Origin: Amoebophrya sp. A120
Taxonomy: Eukaryota; Sar; Dinophyceae; Syndiniales; Amoebophryaceae
Assembly (NCBI GenBank): GCA_905178155.1
Contig: CAJINV010000028.1
Coordinates: 107,235 to 171,234, forward strand
Direction: 5' to 3'
DNA: 64,000 nt
Below are positions 1 to 10,191 of the stretch, one piece after another (positions within the stretch are counted from its first letter, which is position 1; every line of letters starts with the position of its first letter). The notes below the pieces were generated by a model that was not told the origin of the DNA, searched no databases, and saw nothing but the letters and a program-made list of their open reading frames with translations. The position numbers and the translations under genes were made by a program.

Positions 1-36
1 CTGCAAGTTTTTCTTTTTTGACTCCAGGGCAGACCA

Positions 37-620
37 GGGCGGCTGTTCAAAGTGCATGCGCCGCTCTGCGTCCCCCGGGGGGGGCGCGGCGCCACGCCCT
101 AACGTAGGCGGCCACCTAGGGTGGCCGCAACTTCACACAGTGCCCGCGCGCGGGCGCCAGGTGTCGCGTCTTTGTAGCGTCGCGAAAGTGGTTGCGACCA
201 AAGTAGCGAAAGTTTTTCTCTGCCCGTTGTCTCTCGGCGCAAGCATAGCGCATTAGCCTTCGCAAGCACATGCAGGCCCCGCCGCGTGCTCGCTGCCTAA
301 CAGGATTCCAGCTCGCCACCTTCTAGAAGCGGCGTTCCTCCTGTTCAGGGTGCACACCTGCAACAAACTCCCCCTCCAAGAAAGGCCAACAACCTCCGGC
401 CCCGGGCGCTGCTTTTTTCGGAAACAAAGAACGCAGGCCGCGGCGGTATCGCTGCGTGTGTGCGCTACGCTTTCTGGGCCAACCCCGTCAGACCGGCGCG
501 GCCCCGCCTGCTTTTTTGGCTGTGCAGCGGCGCGCCACCCTTGGCATTGCCTTCCCCGTTGGAACACCTCCCCCGAACAGCCTCCCTCCCCGGCGGCCTC
601 CGCCGGGGGGTGGCTGGTTA
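37..620 (+). repeat. GC-rich dispersed repeat, copy 1
   Basis: A GC-rich block whose two ends reappear in inverted orientation at 6418-6877. The shared left part contains TTCAAAGTGC, CGCCGCTCTGCGTCCCCC and a GGCCACCTAGGGTGGCC palindrome (near 110-127); the shared right part contains GGAACACCTCC and ends CCGGGGGGTGGCTGGTT near 619. The middle is diverged between copies. No open frame in it looks protein coding. It may be a non-autonomous mobile element; its class is unknown. Sequence to the left of position 37 cannot be judged. Confidence 0.7.
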
Positions 621-1244
621 TTATTACGCAAGATGCGAAATAAGTACTTAGTATGTCCTGTCCATCTTGAAGATTTCCTATGTGACACTGCCATACTTGA
701 ATTCGGAACTGGAACGGCGCTTCCGGTGTCGTACTCGTACTTGTAGTCGTTTCTATCTTCAAGCGGAGATCTATCTGGGTCCTCTGGAACCTGCTTCTGA
801 TCGTGGCTTCTGCATGTTGATGACCAGGTCATTTGTTCTACTTCGTGGATACCCCCCGCGGAACAATGGTCGTGCACTTCACGATCTCCACCGCCTTCGC
901 CCACTATGTAGATTTCCTGGTCCTGAAGCTGCCCCGCGGCGTTTTTACTCTCCGCTTCCGACAGATATCAACCGCAAATGTACACAAGAACTCTGGGAGG
1001 TTTGGATGACATTCACATGTGTCTGCAACGTTCGAGAACCGTGGATGACACGTGGAGTGCTGCGCCCTACGCTACAGAGCAGGAGGCGCATCAGAGATTA
1101 TTGGTTGAAACCAAGACAAAGGTTCAACATGTAGATTGCTGGGCACATAGACACTGACACCAGTACGACCGCACTTTTGCATGATTTCCCTGCCAGCACA
1201 TACACATTCACATTCTTAATTGACCAATTTCCATGCTTGTGTTT

Positions 1245-1759
1245 TTACCAGACAGAGTTCTCATATCTTTCAATGAATACGGAAGACGCCGCCAGGGCCT
1301 TGTCGTTGTGCTGCAGATGAGATGGCAACGGCCTGCTGCCCTCAGGCGATAATTCGTGTTTCATGCTACTGTCCACCCCCTCGTCTGGCACCGACGCCTC
1401 GCCGTCGTCCGCCTCAGATGCCGCGACGTCCTCGTCGTCTAGACTTCTATATGGATTGTAAAAGTGTCTGGGTCTGGAAGGATGCGAACTTGTGATGCGC
1501 ATTTCACAACTCAGAGAAATCCCTCATGCATAGGCAGCAAAAGGTGCCCACTTCCTGTCACCAAAGTGGGGGATTTGTCATGCGGATTCAGCAATGCGGA
1601 AGCTTCTCGAAATCTCTCATGCTAGGCCTTCCATGACAGACATTTTGCGTCATGCAAAAACAGCATGACAAAAATCTGCATTCTTTCAGACCCAGACACT
1701 TTTACTTTTGATATTCTAGACGACCGCTCTGATGCCTCCACGTCGTCCTCCAACAACAT
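1245..1759 (-). CDS. small acidic protein, two exons, unknown function
   Basis: Exon 1 (1759-1714) and exon 2 (about 1444-1245) are separated by a family B introner at 1448-1713. Removing it joins the frames (46+200 nt, 82 codons with the stop). The product is rich in Asp/Glu/Ser (a DDEDVAASEADDGEA stretch) and has no domain I recognise. The ATG at 1759 is the only in-frame start; the frame stays open upstream to a stop near 1800, so an earlier exon is possible. The upstream AT-rich sequence holds a tandem pair of about 22 bp (TTTTATTTTTGACWTTCAAC, 1797-1845). Everything beyond the exon join is inference. Confidence 0.5.
1448..1713. mobile_element. introner, family B (copy B1)
   Basis: Left end carries GTGTCTGGGTCTGGAAGG, right end the inverse CTTTCAGACCCAGACAC. 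The outer ends are TAT...ATA. It interrupts the frame of the 1245-1759 gene, with GAA shared at the exon junction. Confidence 0.8.
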
Positions 1760-2175
1760 CCCGTCGTCTTCGCACTGTGACTGTAGTGGCGACGTTGAAA
1801 GTCAAAAATAAAATTCAATTTTGATGTTGAATGTCAAAAATAAAAGTATAAACACGCATTTCTGATTCTTCCATGTGAAATTGAGATTCATCGGAGAGAA
1901 AATACACATGCTGCTGCTCCGCAGCAGGGTGCTTGAGAAAACAAATTGACTTTGTTTCTAGAAGTAGCAAATTTGTGACTAGAAGGTGGCACGAGAAATA
2001 AATAGATACGAACAAAAACCGGTACAGGAAAACAGAATCCGTGGAGTCATTCTCAGTCAGCAAAACGAGAACCAAATACATATGTTGAAGAAAGTCAGCA
2101 CAAGATCGTCATGCAGATCTCGTAACAAGAAACACGATCACGAAGCATTAAGTGATCCCGTCATAACCATCAAAC

Positions 2176-4150
2176 TCAAAAGCCATGTCGTAAGTAGAGT
2201 AATGCCTGGCCATCTACATCTTCTTTATCGGCACCGTGCGCGGCATCGTATCAACTGCAAATATGTCTGGGTCGGGAAAGATGCAGCAAGTTTGTGTTGC
2301 TGAGCCTTGTATGACAAGCCATGTCTTGTTGCACGGTCTGAATGCTTCACAAATTTCTGCTCGAGGAGTGGTATTACGAGCTCTATCGTGTTTCGCCTGA
2401 CGAACTGGCTTCCAGCACAACAAAGGAAGTGGCTACTTAATACTCGTCATCGGGCATCACAGATCTTGCGGTCTTTGAAGTTTCGCATCACCAATCCAGA
2501 TGACGCGGACATTTTCGCAATGCATACACCGGGCAAATCGACTGAGTCTGCATTTCCGACACGAAAACTCGACCCGACGACTTCATGTGCTGGCGCGTGT
2601 CCTCGCTCGGCTGCCTGCGGTGGTTTTGCTTCTGGTTTTGCGGCCGGGGAGCCTTTAATACTCTGCCTTGCCGAGGCTGAGGACGACTGTGGGACCTTGC
2701 TGGATTTCGCTGCGTCCTTCTTGCTCTTCTTCATTGTCTTCTTGAACTTCGCCGGCAGTGGCACTCCCCGATACTTCTTTTGCGTCTCCGCCCGAATCCG
2801 CTCTTGTCGCTCCGCGCCGTAATTTTCCACCTTGAGCACCTTGCCCAGATCGATCTCGTAGTGTTTCACGCCCTCTCCTATTTTCACGCTATAGAGGGCG
2901 AATAAGTGACCTTAGGGAGTGCTGCTAAGTACCCCTAGGAAAGGTCGCCGACTGTCACGCGGATTTGCTAAGTATCTTCTCGTGTTTTGTCATGCAAAGA
3001 GCACACGAAAACCACCACTCACTCACTTCCATGCAGTCCGGAGTCATTTTGATTTTTGGCGGGCGTTTTGCATCACATAAGGAGCTTATACTATAGACGA
3101 ATTCGCATCGTGACAGGCTGCCTTTTTTCTTCGGACTAGCAGCAGCCGGGAAGCTCACTCATTTCGCGTCCATACACGTGTAACCCATTCGAAAACTCGG
3201 CGTCGACAGCTTCCTATCCTATGGAAAAACGTCCCCAACCCAGAGTTGTGTAAGTATGCAAAAGCAAATCTGCATGCTGAAAATATTTCTCATGCGAAGT
3301 AGTCCCAGGAGAAGCAATTTTCGGTCGTGTTTCTTCGGTGGAATTTGACATACGGCCCCGATCAGCATGATAGGCTAGATCTGTGATGCTACAACTGAAC
3401 CAGCTAAACAGCACTTTTGCTCTACGAGGTCAAAGCTTGGTGATTTGTCTAGCAGATGCCTCATCTTTTTCTTTACTTTCGGGTGGGGACGCTTTATTTC
3501 CACAGGATACTTTCTCGCTCTCCCTGATCTCCTTGAACTCGACTTCGAAGGTGGGCGGCTCGGACTGGTAGCCGTTTCGGAACTATCAGACGGAAATATG
3601 TCTGGGTCTGGAAGAATGCAGGAGTTTGTCATGCAGATTTTGCATTACAACCGATGAGTTCTGTGATGCATGCCCTACTAGCGTCAGAGACTCTGCGAGG
3701 AATTTCTGATGCTCATACCGCATGAGAAATGCCCCTTACGCGGAGCACAAATTGCCCCTTTTTTGCTTTCATGCGCCACTGATTTTATGTGGAGTCCAAA
3801 GGTAGGATCACAAGCTGCATCCTTGCAGATGACCTAGACACATTCGCAACGCATAGGAACCGGACTCGCTTGAACTTCCGAAAGGTGCTGAAATTCTCGG
3901 CGGCTCGGTTCTCCTTGCTGATGAAGAGAGCGTGATTGCGATCCTTCCAGTCCCTGTATTCCACTTTTTTCTCGCCCGTCGCCATCACCTCAAATGGACC
4001 CATTTCGAGAACGAGCTGCAGCACCTCTTCCACCTCTGTTTCGTCGCTTTTGCTGTTCGTGCCGAGCGGTAGTTTAGAAGAGGACGCGCCTGCTTTGGCT
4101 TTTTTTGCCGGCCCCCGCCTTCTTTTTTTCACTTCGTCATCGTGCGGCAT
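2176..4150 (-). CDS. ASCH-domain protein, five exons
   Basis: Exons about 4150-3856, 3578-3510, 3209-3166, 2887-2527 and 2243-2176 join without a stop to give 278 residues. After a Lys-rich start, the segment PFEVMATGEKKVEYRDW (exon 1), then FKRVRFRNGYQSEPPTFEVE across the first junction, and VKHYEIDLGKVL in exon 4 follow the pattern of the ASCH fold: the (F/Y)E..L.GEK..E.R motif, the F..V.F.NGY strand and a closing beta strand. ASCH domains are small beta barrels linked to RNA or nucleotide binding. The second half is a Lys/Ala/Ser-rich tail, probably disordered. Exons 1/2 and 4/5 are split by family B introners, 2/3 by a related TIR element, 3/4 by an unclassified hairpin intron. The domain call rests on motif reading, not an alignment. 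Confidence 0.7.
2249..2526. mobile_element. introner, family B (copy B2)
   Basis: The left end is TATCAACTGCAAATATGTCT, followed by GGGTCGGGAAGATGC; the right end is a diverged inverse ending GCGAAAATGTCC/GCAATGCATA. Flanking duplication CATCG / CACCG. Its removal joins exons 4 and 5 of the ASCH gene in frame. Confidence 0.8.
2888..3165. other. intron 3 of the ASCH gene, hairpin-bearing, non-GT-AG
   Basis: Reading on the minus strand, GTG TAT GGA CGC joins to GTG AAA ATA GGA across this segment and restores an ASCH-like strand. The borders are not GT-AG. Near 2906-2948 it contains an interrupted palindrome (GACCTTAGGG ... CCCCTAGGAAAGGTC). It lacks the family A or B ends, so it is either a third element type or a decayed copy. 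Confidence 0.5.
3215..3509. mobile_element. introner, variant of family A (copy C1)
   Basis: The left end TATCCTATGGAAAAACGTCC is the inverse of the right end, whose minus-strand reading is TATCCTGTGGAAATAAAGCG. Flanks CTTCC / CTTTC. The ends share the TATCCTGTG start with family A but then diverge (CGTCCCC(A)ACCC). It separates exons 2 and 3 of the ASCH gene. Confidence 0.7.
3584..3855. mobile_element. introner, family B (copy B3)
   Basis: Left end carries AAATATGTCTGGGTCTGGAAG, right end the inverse in diverged form. It is flanked by a perfect 5-bp duplication GGAAC (3579-3583 and 3856-3860). Removing it and one duplicate creates the ASCH sequence VRFRNGYQSEPP, which supports the exact borders. 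Confidence 0.85.
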
Positions 4151-5213
4151 GTCGTCACCGCCCTGCGACTGTGGTAAGGTAACCTTAAGAATTTGAAAAT
4201 TACGAATTTCTTACTGCGCGAACATGCATTGTGGCGAGAATGTAGCGCAACCGCAACCAAAATTGGAATCATTCATTCTATAGTAGTGACGACTTGAAGA
4301 CAAGGGCAAGGACGACGATTTGATCAACAAAAAGTAAAACATAAACAGGTGCTGGAGATGTACAGAAAAACCCGAACCCGATGTAAGTGCTAGAGTCAGT
4401 CAGCGCAAATACGTTGAAAATACAGGCTGCAACAAACGTAAGCACATCTTCATCATGATCGGGACGATTATACATTGCAGGAAGAAGCCGCGGGGGCGGT
4501 TTCTCGCACTCCAAATTTCCCTTCTCGTGGCCGCATATTTGTCAACATGTCGACAGAAACAGAAATGTTTCCCGTTACGCTCGCAGTCCTGTTTGTTCGC
4601 GACGTCGTATTCTGCTCTTTCGCGGTGCTGTTGTTCAGCACGCCCACCGGCTTATTTCGCGCAACCTGTAATTCCATCTTCTTCGTCGCGCCGTCCTGTG
4701 GAACAGCAGGATCTTGACGTTGTGGAGATGCAGAGGCATTTAATACCGCGTCTCTGTCCGACATCTCCCGCATCTTCACCTCCTGCACGGAGTCGGACTC
4801 TTCACGCTCCTCGCAAGACCTAGTTTCGAGTTGCAGTTATTTGGTTAATATAAATATTCCTTTGAGCGATAACAGCGACAGTGCGTCGCATCACATTTTC
4901 CGCAAAAACTGGAAATCTGGGGGGGGCGTTCTGTTGCAGATGAGATCTTTGTTCCAACTACACTTGTATGTCAACATCAAGCAAAGAGAACGCCTTAGCT
5001 TACACTAACGGCACAGGTTCTTGCTCGGTATGGGTAAATTGGTGGACGCTGATACTACAGTGCTACTGTTGAGCATGCAGAAACTACACGCAAACCAAAC
5101 TATGTGGATCATGATCGGGATACTAGTAAGTTAGAGGAAACTACAAGCCCGGCCGGAAAACGGGGCTACCTTTTCTCTTGAATATGCACCACATTCCTAG
5201 GCCGCAGAAGTAC
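4151..5213. other. gap without a convincing gene
   Basis: A minus-strand open frame of 106 codons (4788-4468; MQEVKMREMSDRDAVLNASA start) is the best candidate but shows no domain. The short open frame at 4514-4278 has one hydrophobic stretch near its C-terminal end. The rest is AT-richer. I see no TIR element here. Confidence 0.3.
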
Positions 5214-8200
5214 TTACCAGTCGACCCACGGTCGTAACCGGAGCAGGACCCGCGCGGCTGCTTGCTCCTGGCTTGCCTTGGCATCCAGGGACAGTTTCGC
5301 TTCAGACCCATCCACGCATTTTCCATTGGGCAGGAAATCCGCACGAATCGCCGAAAACGACCGGCACAGCAGAAACGCCAGTATCAAATGCAAATAGGTA
5401 TGTCTGGGTCTGGAAACTTGTGATGCTGGACTATGGATGATTGAAATCATCGTCCCAATGCAGCCAAGCATGACAAGTTTGCCGAACACTTACACTTTCT
5501 GATGCGCGGTCGGCATAAGTAGAAGCTACGATTTTTTATGACAAAAAAGAGCGGCTTTTTGTATGTCACGCAATACAGATTTTACCGGAAAAATGTAGGC
5601 CTACAAGTTTCAGCTGTCGTACAGACCCAGACATATTTACAACCGATACCCAGATCGCTGGACACATCTCCATATGTATTGCAAAAGCATCGTAGTCGTA
5701 CTAGTTCTAGTACAAATCGCATGACAAATTTCCTCAGCATGAAAATGCGATTCGTAATGCAAAATTTTCGCCTAGAAAAATATAGATTTGTCATGCAAGA
5801 CCAAGACTGGCATTAATACGATCGCGATACCTTTATTGCACAGGATACTGCAGCGGCTCGCCGCCAGTCTTCGGTGTACTCGCGGACGGTTATGAAAGTG
5901 CACAACTCCCCCTCCCCCTCATTTGTAATGTAAAGTACCAGCAAAGAATCCACATGTTGTTTGCAGTTGTACGCACAGCTGTTTGCATGCGGTATTTTGG
6001 AACGACCACGAGCAGTGCTACAATCCGTGTGCAAATTTTTCATGCGGAAGCCCCCTTTCTGGCGTTGCTTGTGTTGCTGCTGACACTCTTTAAATGAGGG
6101 GGAACAATGGGAGTTGTTGTGCACTTTCGTAACGGTGAAGAACGGGTGTAGCCGAGGAAGCTTTTTATGCGGGCCGGCTGACGCAGCTTCTAGAATCGTA
6201 TGCATGGTAAACATGTCTGGATCCTCTTCGGGAAGATTGCGAGAAATCCCTTGTGGCAACCTTGATGCGGCCTTGGCGATGGCAGCCTGCCGGTACTCTA
6301 TGAACTGCAAAAGCATCGTACTAGTACAAATTGCATTTACAAATTTGCTCAGCATGAGTAATGGAATTCATCATGCTGTTTTACTTTGAAAAGAAGATTT
6401 GTCATGCATATACTGCAACCAGCCACCCCCCGGCGAAGGCCGCCGGGGAGGGGGCTGTTCGGTGGAGGTGTTCCGGTGGGGAAGGTGGCGCCAGCAATGA
6501 ATCGCTGCGCGCCGCTACACAACCAAATAAAAAGAGCCCGGCCCATGTTTCGGCATCGGTGGGCACCCTGGGGGGCGCGCCTCAAGGGCCCTGCCTGTGT
6601 TACTAATAGACGGCGCCAGGGCGCGTCCTACACTTCCACCTGCTGCTGCATGCCCGGCCTTAGTAGCTGCCTGCGCGCCGTAGGAAAATGCGCGCAGGAA
6701 ACTACTTCCGGGCGCCATTGTGCGAGACGCAACACGGGCGACGCACCTGCTGCCAGCGCGCGCGGGCGCTGTGGGAAAGAAGTTGCGGCCACCCTAGGTG
6801 GCCGACCAGGTTAAGGCGGGGCGCCGCGCCCCCTCTGGGGGACGCAGAGCGGCGCGCGCACTTTGAACGGCCGCTCTGATCTGAAAGCAAAAGCAATGCC
6901 AGCCGGTCGCTGCGCCCTAGCGAGCTCCTTGAGGAGGCGCCACGCGCAGACAGGTGGGCAGGCTGTGCTCCTGGAGGTGGTCCGCGAGGGGGTCCGCGAG
7001 AGGGTCCGGGAGAGGGTCACGGAGAGGGTCCGGGAGAGGGTCCCGGAGAGGTTCGGAGAGGGTCCGGGAGAGGTTCGGAGAGGGTCCCCGAGAGGATCCG
7101 GGAGAGGGTCGGAGAGGTCCCGAGAGGGTCCGCCGAGAGGTAAAGTAGAGGTTTCCGGAGAGGATCGCGTAGAGGGTCGCCCTATACTACGCACCCTCTC
7201 CAACCCTCTACACCCTCTTCCCCTACCCTCTATTTGACCTCTCCCCAACCTCTACCCTACCTCTGCGCGCGTATAGCCGCGCTTTAAGGGCGTCTATACG
7301 GCTCACCCTCTCCCTACCCTCTCCGTTACCTCTCGTTTTACCTCTCCCCGACCCTCTCAATTTGGCGGACCCTCTACTTTACCTCTCCGGCCCTCTATTT
7401 TACCTCTCTAAAACCTCTCCCCAACCTCTACTGTACCCTCTCCCGCCCCGTTTTCTTCCATATATAAATATATTAATTAGTACGACTACGATACTTTTGC
7501 ACAGGATATACTCCAGGTTCTTGATGATCTGCTGGACGATACCGTTCTTGAAGATACCTTTGCCCTATAAAATGCAAAAATGCTTGGGTCTGGAAGGTTC
7601 TGAGGCTTGTCATGCACGTTTTGCATGAGCCATGACGTCTGTGATGCATGCCCTAGCATCACAGATTTTTTGAGGGCTTCTTGACGCCTATTCCGCATGA
7701 CAAATGCCTTTTCCGCGTAGCAAAAAATGCGTTCCCCTTGCTGCTCATGCAACACAGATTTTTTTGAAATCCATATGCAGCATCCCAAGTTGCATTCTTC
7801 CAGACCCAGACATAATTTTTGCATTTGATATGCCTCCACTCGACGTCGGGGCAGCAAACCGCGGATGGAGCCTCAGCAAGCGAGCGTTGGTGCATCTCCC
7901 CCCGCACGCGTGGCTGTACGTCCAAGAGGCCCAGCCGGATGGGGCGTTCACGGTGGAATCGCAGCATAGGGTACAATACGGCGAGCGGGAGTCGGGCAGG
8001 TCGACGACATAGAATAACAGTTGGTAATCCTTTTCCGCATCCGTCAAAAGCGAACCACAGTTGTTGTCTTGTGCGGCCGAGAGGACTGTGGCACTAATCT
8101 TCTCCATCACGGTCTTCTCCTCCTCCTCCATCGGTGAAAGAGGCGGCTCCTGCACGTCGGCGTTGGACGAATTGTCCTCTGAGCGCGGCATTTTCCGGTG

Positions 8201-8248
8201 CGGCACTTTTCCTTGCGGTGATAACGATACCCTCCTCCTGCTGGGCAA
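5214..8248 (-). CDS. protein of unknown function, five exons including a micro-exon
   Basis: Exons 8248-7831, 7560-7509, 6293-5848, 5667-5649 and 5376-5214 sum to 1098 nt (365 residues plus stop) with an unbroken frame across four introner removals. The second exon reads GKGIFKNGIVQQIIKNLE and runs into YRQAAIAKAASR; the fourth is only about 19 nt (DVSSDL region). Residues 1-140 hold an acidic start then a Cys-containing segment (SPYCTLCCDS); the middle exon is His/Cys/Gln-rich (HCSPSFKECQQQHKQ). The last exon (FLLCRSFSAIRADFLPNG) is mildly hydrophobic. I do not recognise the family. The ATG at 8248 is the first in the open frame; a later ATG starts MPRSEDNSSN. Introns alternate family B, A, A, B. 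Confidence 0.7.
5382..5648. mobile_element. introner, family B (copy B4)
   Basis: Left end TATCAAATGC...TATGTCTGGGTCTGGAA; right end CAGACCCAGACATATTTACAACCGATA. Flanks GCCAG / CCCAG. It joins the micro-exon to the last exon of the 5214-8248 gene. Confidence 0.85.
5673..5847. mobile_element. introner, family A (copy A1)
   Basis: Left end TATGTATTGCAAAAGCATCG, then GTCGTACTAGT; right end ACGATCGCGATACC...CAGGATA. Flanks CTCCA / CTGCA. The interior holds paired CATGACAAAT / ATTTGTCATG motifs, so the whole copy can fold as a long hairpin. Confidence 0.85.
6418..6877 (-). repeat. GC-rich dispersed repeat, copy 2, inside introner A2
   Basis: Reverse complement of the 37-620 repeat at both ends: AACCAGCCACCCCCCGG at its left and GGGGGACGCAGAGCGGCG ... 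GCACTTTGAACGGCC at its right, with the GGCCACCCTAGGTGGCC palindrome near 6788. It is shorter than copy 1 and diverged in the middle. Confidence 0.75.
6958..7450. repeat. minisatellite: purine-rich tract followed by its pyrimidine-rich inverse
   Basis: 6970-7165 is built of imperfect units like GAGAGGGTCCGG / GAGAGGTTCGG on the plus strand. 7185-7445 is built of CCCTCTCCAAC / CCCTCTACC / TACCTCTCC units, the complement type. The two arms could fold back on each other. The plus strand of the first arm is open in several frames, giving Arg/Gly/Ser-repetitive ORFs that I regard as spurious. Confidence 0.8.
7566..7830. mobile_element. introner, family B (copy B5)
   Basis: Left end TATAAAATGCAAAAATGCTT then GGGTCTGGAAGG; right end CTTCCAGACCCAGACATAA...TTTGATA. 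Flanks TGCCC / TGCCT. It separates exons 1 and 2 of the 5214-8248 gene. Confidence 0.85.
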
Positions 8249-10191
8249 GAATAAACTGGCAGAGACCTCTTGCTCCGCGATCCTCCTGGTGTCCTTTGTG
8301 GATAGTTCTTACAGGCACTGTTACCGTGGTCGCCTGCGGTCGTTACGCTCATTGATTTTCTGAGATTCTGAGACGCCGCCACAATGTCTTTCGAGTTTAC
8401 AAAATTCAAATATCTTTAATATTAGGTCGACCACCAAATGGAAATCAGAGAAAATCAATGTAACTGCGTCGTTGCTCTTTTACTGTGTCCGGTCCATAGA
8501 TATGATCATGTTCTAGAGCAACTTCTTTATTACAACGGGAAGACATCAAAAAGCAACAATATTTTTAAAGAACTACTCTCTCAGGTAATAAATTGTACTG
8601 TCGAGGAAAGACGAGGCCATGTTGAAAAAGACAGTGTTGATGATCAGTATACAAAAATTTGCTTTACCAGAATGTTGACAAATCGCACTGCTAGGTGCAC
8701 CCCCGATGGAAAAAAAAAGAACCTGAACTACAACACCGACCAGCGCAACTACAAGGACGTTACCGCTGCCGCTCGTGGCAAATCAGTTTATATTTCTCTA
8801 ATATGCCTGCGCGCAGTGGTGTTTACAGAATTTACAGCAATAGCCAAGAGGATCATCAACAAACTACAAGTTTCAGCCGCACGGCGGATGCGAACGTTGA
8901 TCTTCTGGTGAAACGCAACGACTCTACTACAGCAGTAGGCCCGCCAGAAATCATTCATCTGCCAGCTGACTCAACAATGTCCTTCATGATGGCCACACCT
9001 AAGGTCGTTCCTCAGTACGACCTCTGGATCATTTATTTGTGCGTCTCTGGTGCACCACCGGGTGGTTGCAATGAATGTTACGGATCGGGATCGCACGTGA
9101 TCATACGTTACTCCTGATAGAAAGTTGCACATGATCTTCACAAGTAGACAGCTGTCAACGTGCTCAGCCGTTGTAGGGATCACTCGAGCGGAACAATGCA
9201 TCTTCGACGGAACCACAAGATAGCGACAACGATCGCAACATATCTTCTCGGACAACCGGCGGCAGATTCAGATTCAGTATTCTGAAGCACTCGTGGATGA
9301 GTGTTACAGATGCTCGCTCGTGGTGAGCGGCGGTAGAAATGTTTTTTCTCGAGATAGGCAGCGAAAGACCAAAACTGCCACGCTCAACCCTGCTTAGCCT
9401 ACGCACAACCTTTGACCTGCTACCAAGAAACCAATAGAGGGCGCAAAAGCCTACGCCTACCAACCAGAACTACCGTAAGTGCCTATCATAGCCAATGCTT
9501 CTTACCTACCGATACTAAAACAAGCGCAAGCCTGCTCCTTCGCATAAGAAAAGTGACCAATGAATAGAGCCAACCTACCTAAATACCAACCAATAGAGAG
9601 CCGACCAGCAGTCGTGAGTGCCTATGAAATATATAACTATAAGGGTTTTTAGATTTCGCTGTGTAGCAGTACAAGAGACAACACTCCTTCTGCGCCGGTT
9701 TTCCTTTTACCTTTCGAGGAGCATGCCCTTTTGCCTCTTTTAGAGACTTTGCTTTATTTTTCGAAAATTAGTTATAGTTTTGTATATTCTTATTTCGCCT
9801 GTACCGTTGCTGTGTGATCGTTTTTCACTCTGACAACATCTTCTTTATGATATATATCAAGTACAACTGTAGGTATATGTAACTATAATCTTTGCCGACT
9901 TAGTTTTACCTCTTCTCCGTGACAGAGTGATTCAGATATTCATTTTATTGAAAAGAAAATATGATCATCACGCCGTTTCTTGTTCAAATCTCGATGAAAA
10001 AAAACGAGCGGACTTTCGATGATGACGTACAGGTACAGGTCCGAGCACTACTTATTCCAGAAAGTGACTCTGGGTGATATAGCAAAAGTTTTTTCAAAAA
10101 GTTGACATTGGCACGAAAGCCGCAATTTTTTAGTTTTCAAGTTTAAGACCGAGAGCGAGATCTTAAGCAATGTGTTGCAAAATAAAAAGCG
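8249..10191. other. 1.9 kb between genes; one possible exon
   Basis: On the minus strand, 9340-9164 encodes RASVTLIHECFRILNLNLPP and a short C-terminal tail, which looks coding but has no settled neighbours. A plus-strand frame at 8438-8911 is Lys/Asn-rich and unconvincing. From about 9480 to 10190 the sequence is AT-rich with no credible ORF and likely contains the 3' flank of the 10192-13171 gene. Confidence 0.3.

Larger units (their letters stand above)
6299..7508. mobile_element. introner, family A, enlarged to 1.2 kb by nested insertions (copy A2)
   Basis: It opens TATGAACTGCAAAAGCATCG, then TACTAGTAC, and closes GTACGACTACGATACTTTTGC then ACAGGATA. A perfect 5-bp duplication TACTC lies at 6294-6298 and 7509-7513. 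Between the ends are the second GC-rich repeat (6418-6877) and a minisatellite (about 6958-7450). Taking out the entire segment jo­ins AAC CTG GAG TAC CGG in frame, so it is still read as one intron of the 5214-8248 gene. Confidence 0.85.

Noticed and set aside
690-770. GTCGTACTCGTACTTGTAGTCG resembling a family A end
   Set aside because: Only the inner CGTACTCGTACT part is similar; no TAT end, partner or flanking duplication was found.
6863-7237. Plus-strand ORFs of Arg/Gly/Glu repeats over the minisatellite
   Set aside because: The open frames arise from the 11-12 bp repeat unit and overlap an intron.
7180-7450. CCCTCT/CCCTACC units considered as telomere-like sequence
   Set aside because: The units are irregular, lie inside an introner and are matched by a purine-rich inverse arm; they do not repeat a fixed telomere motif.
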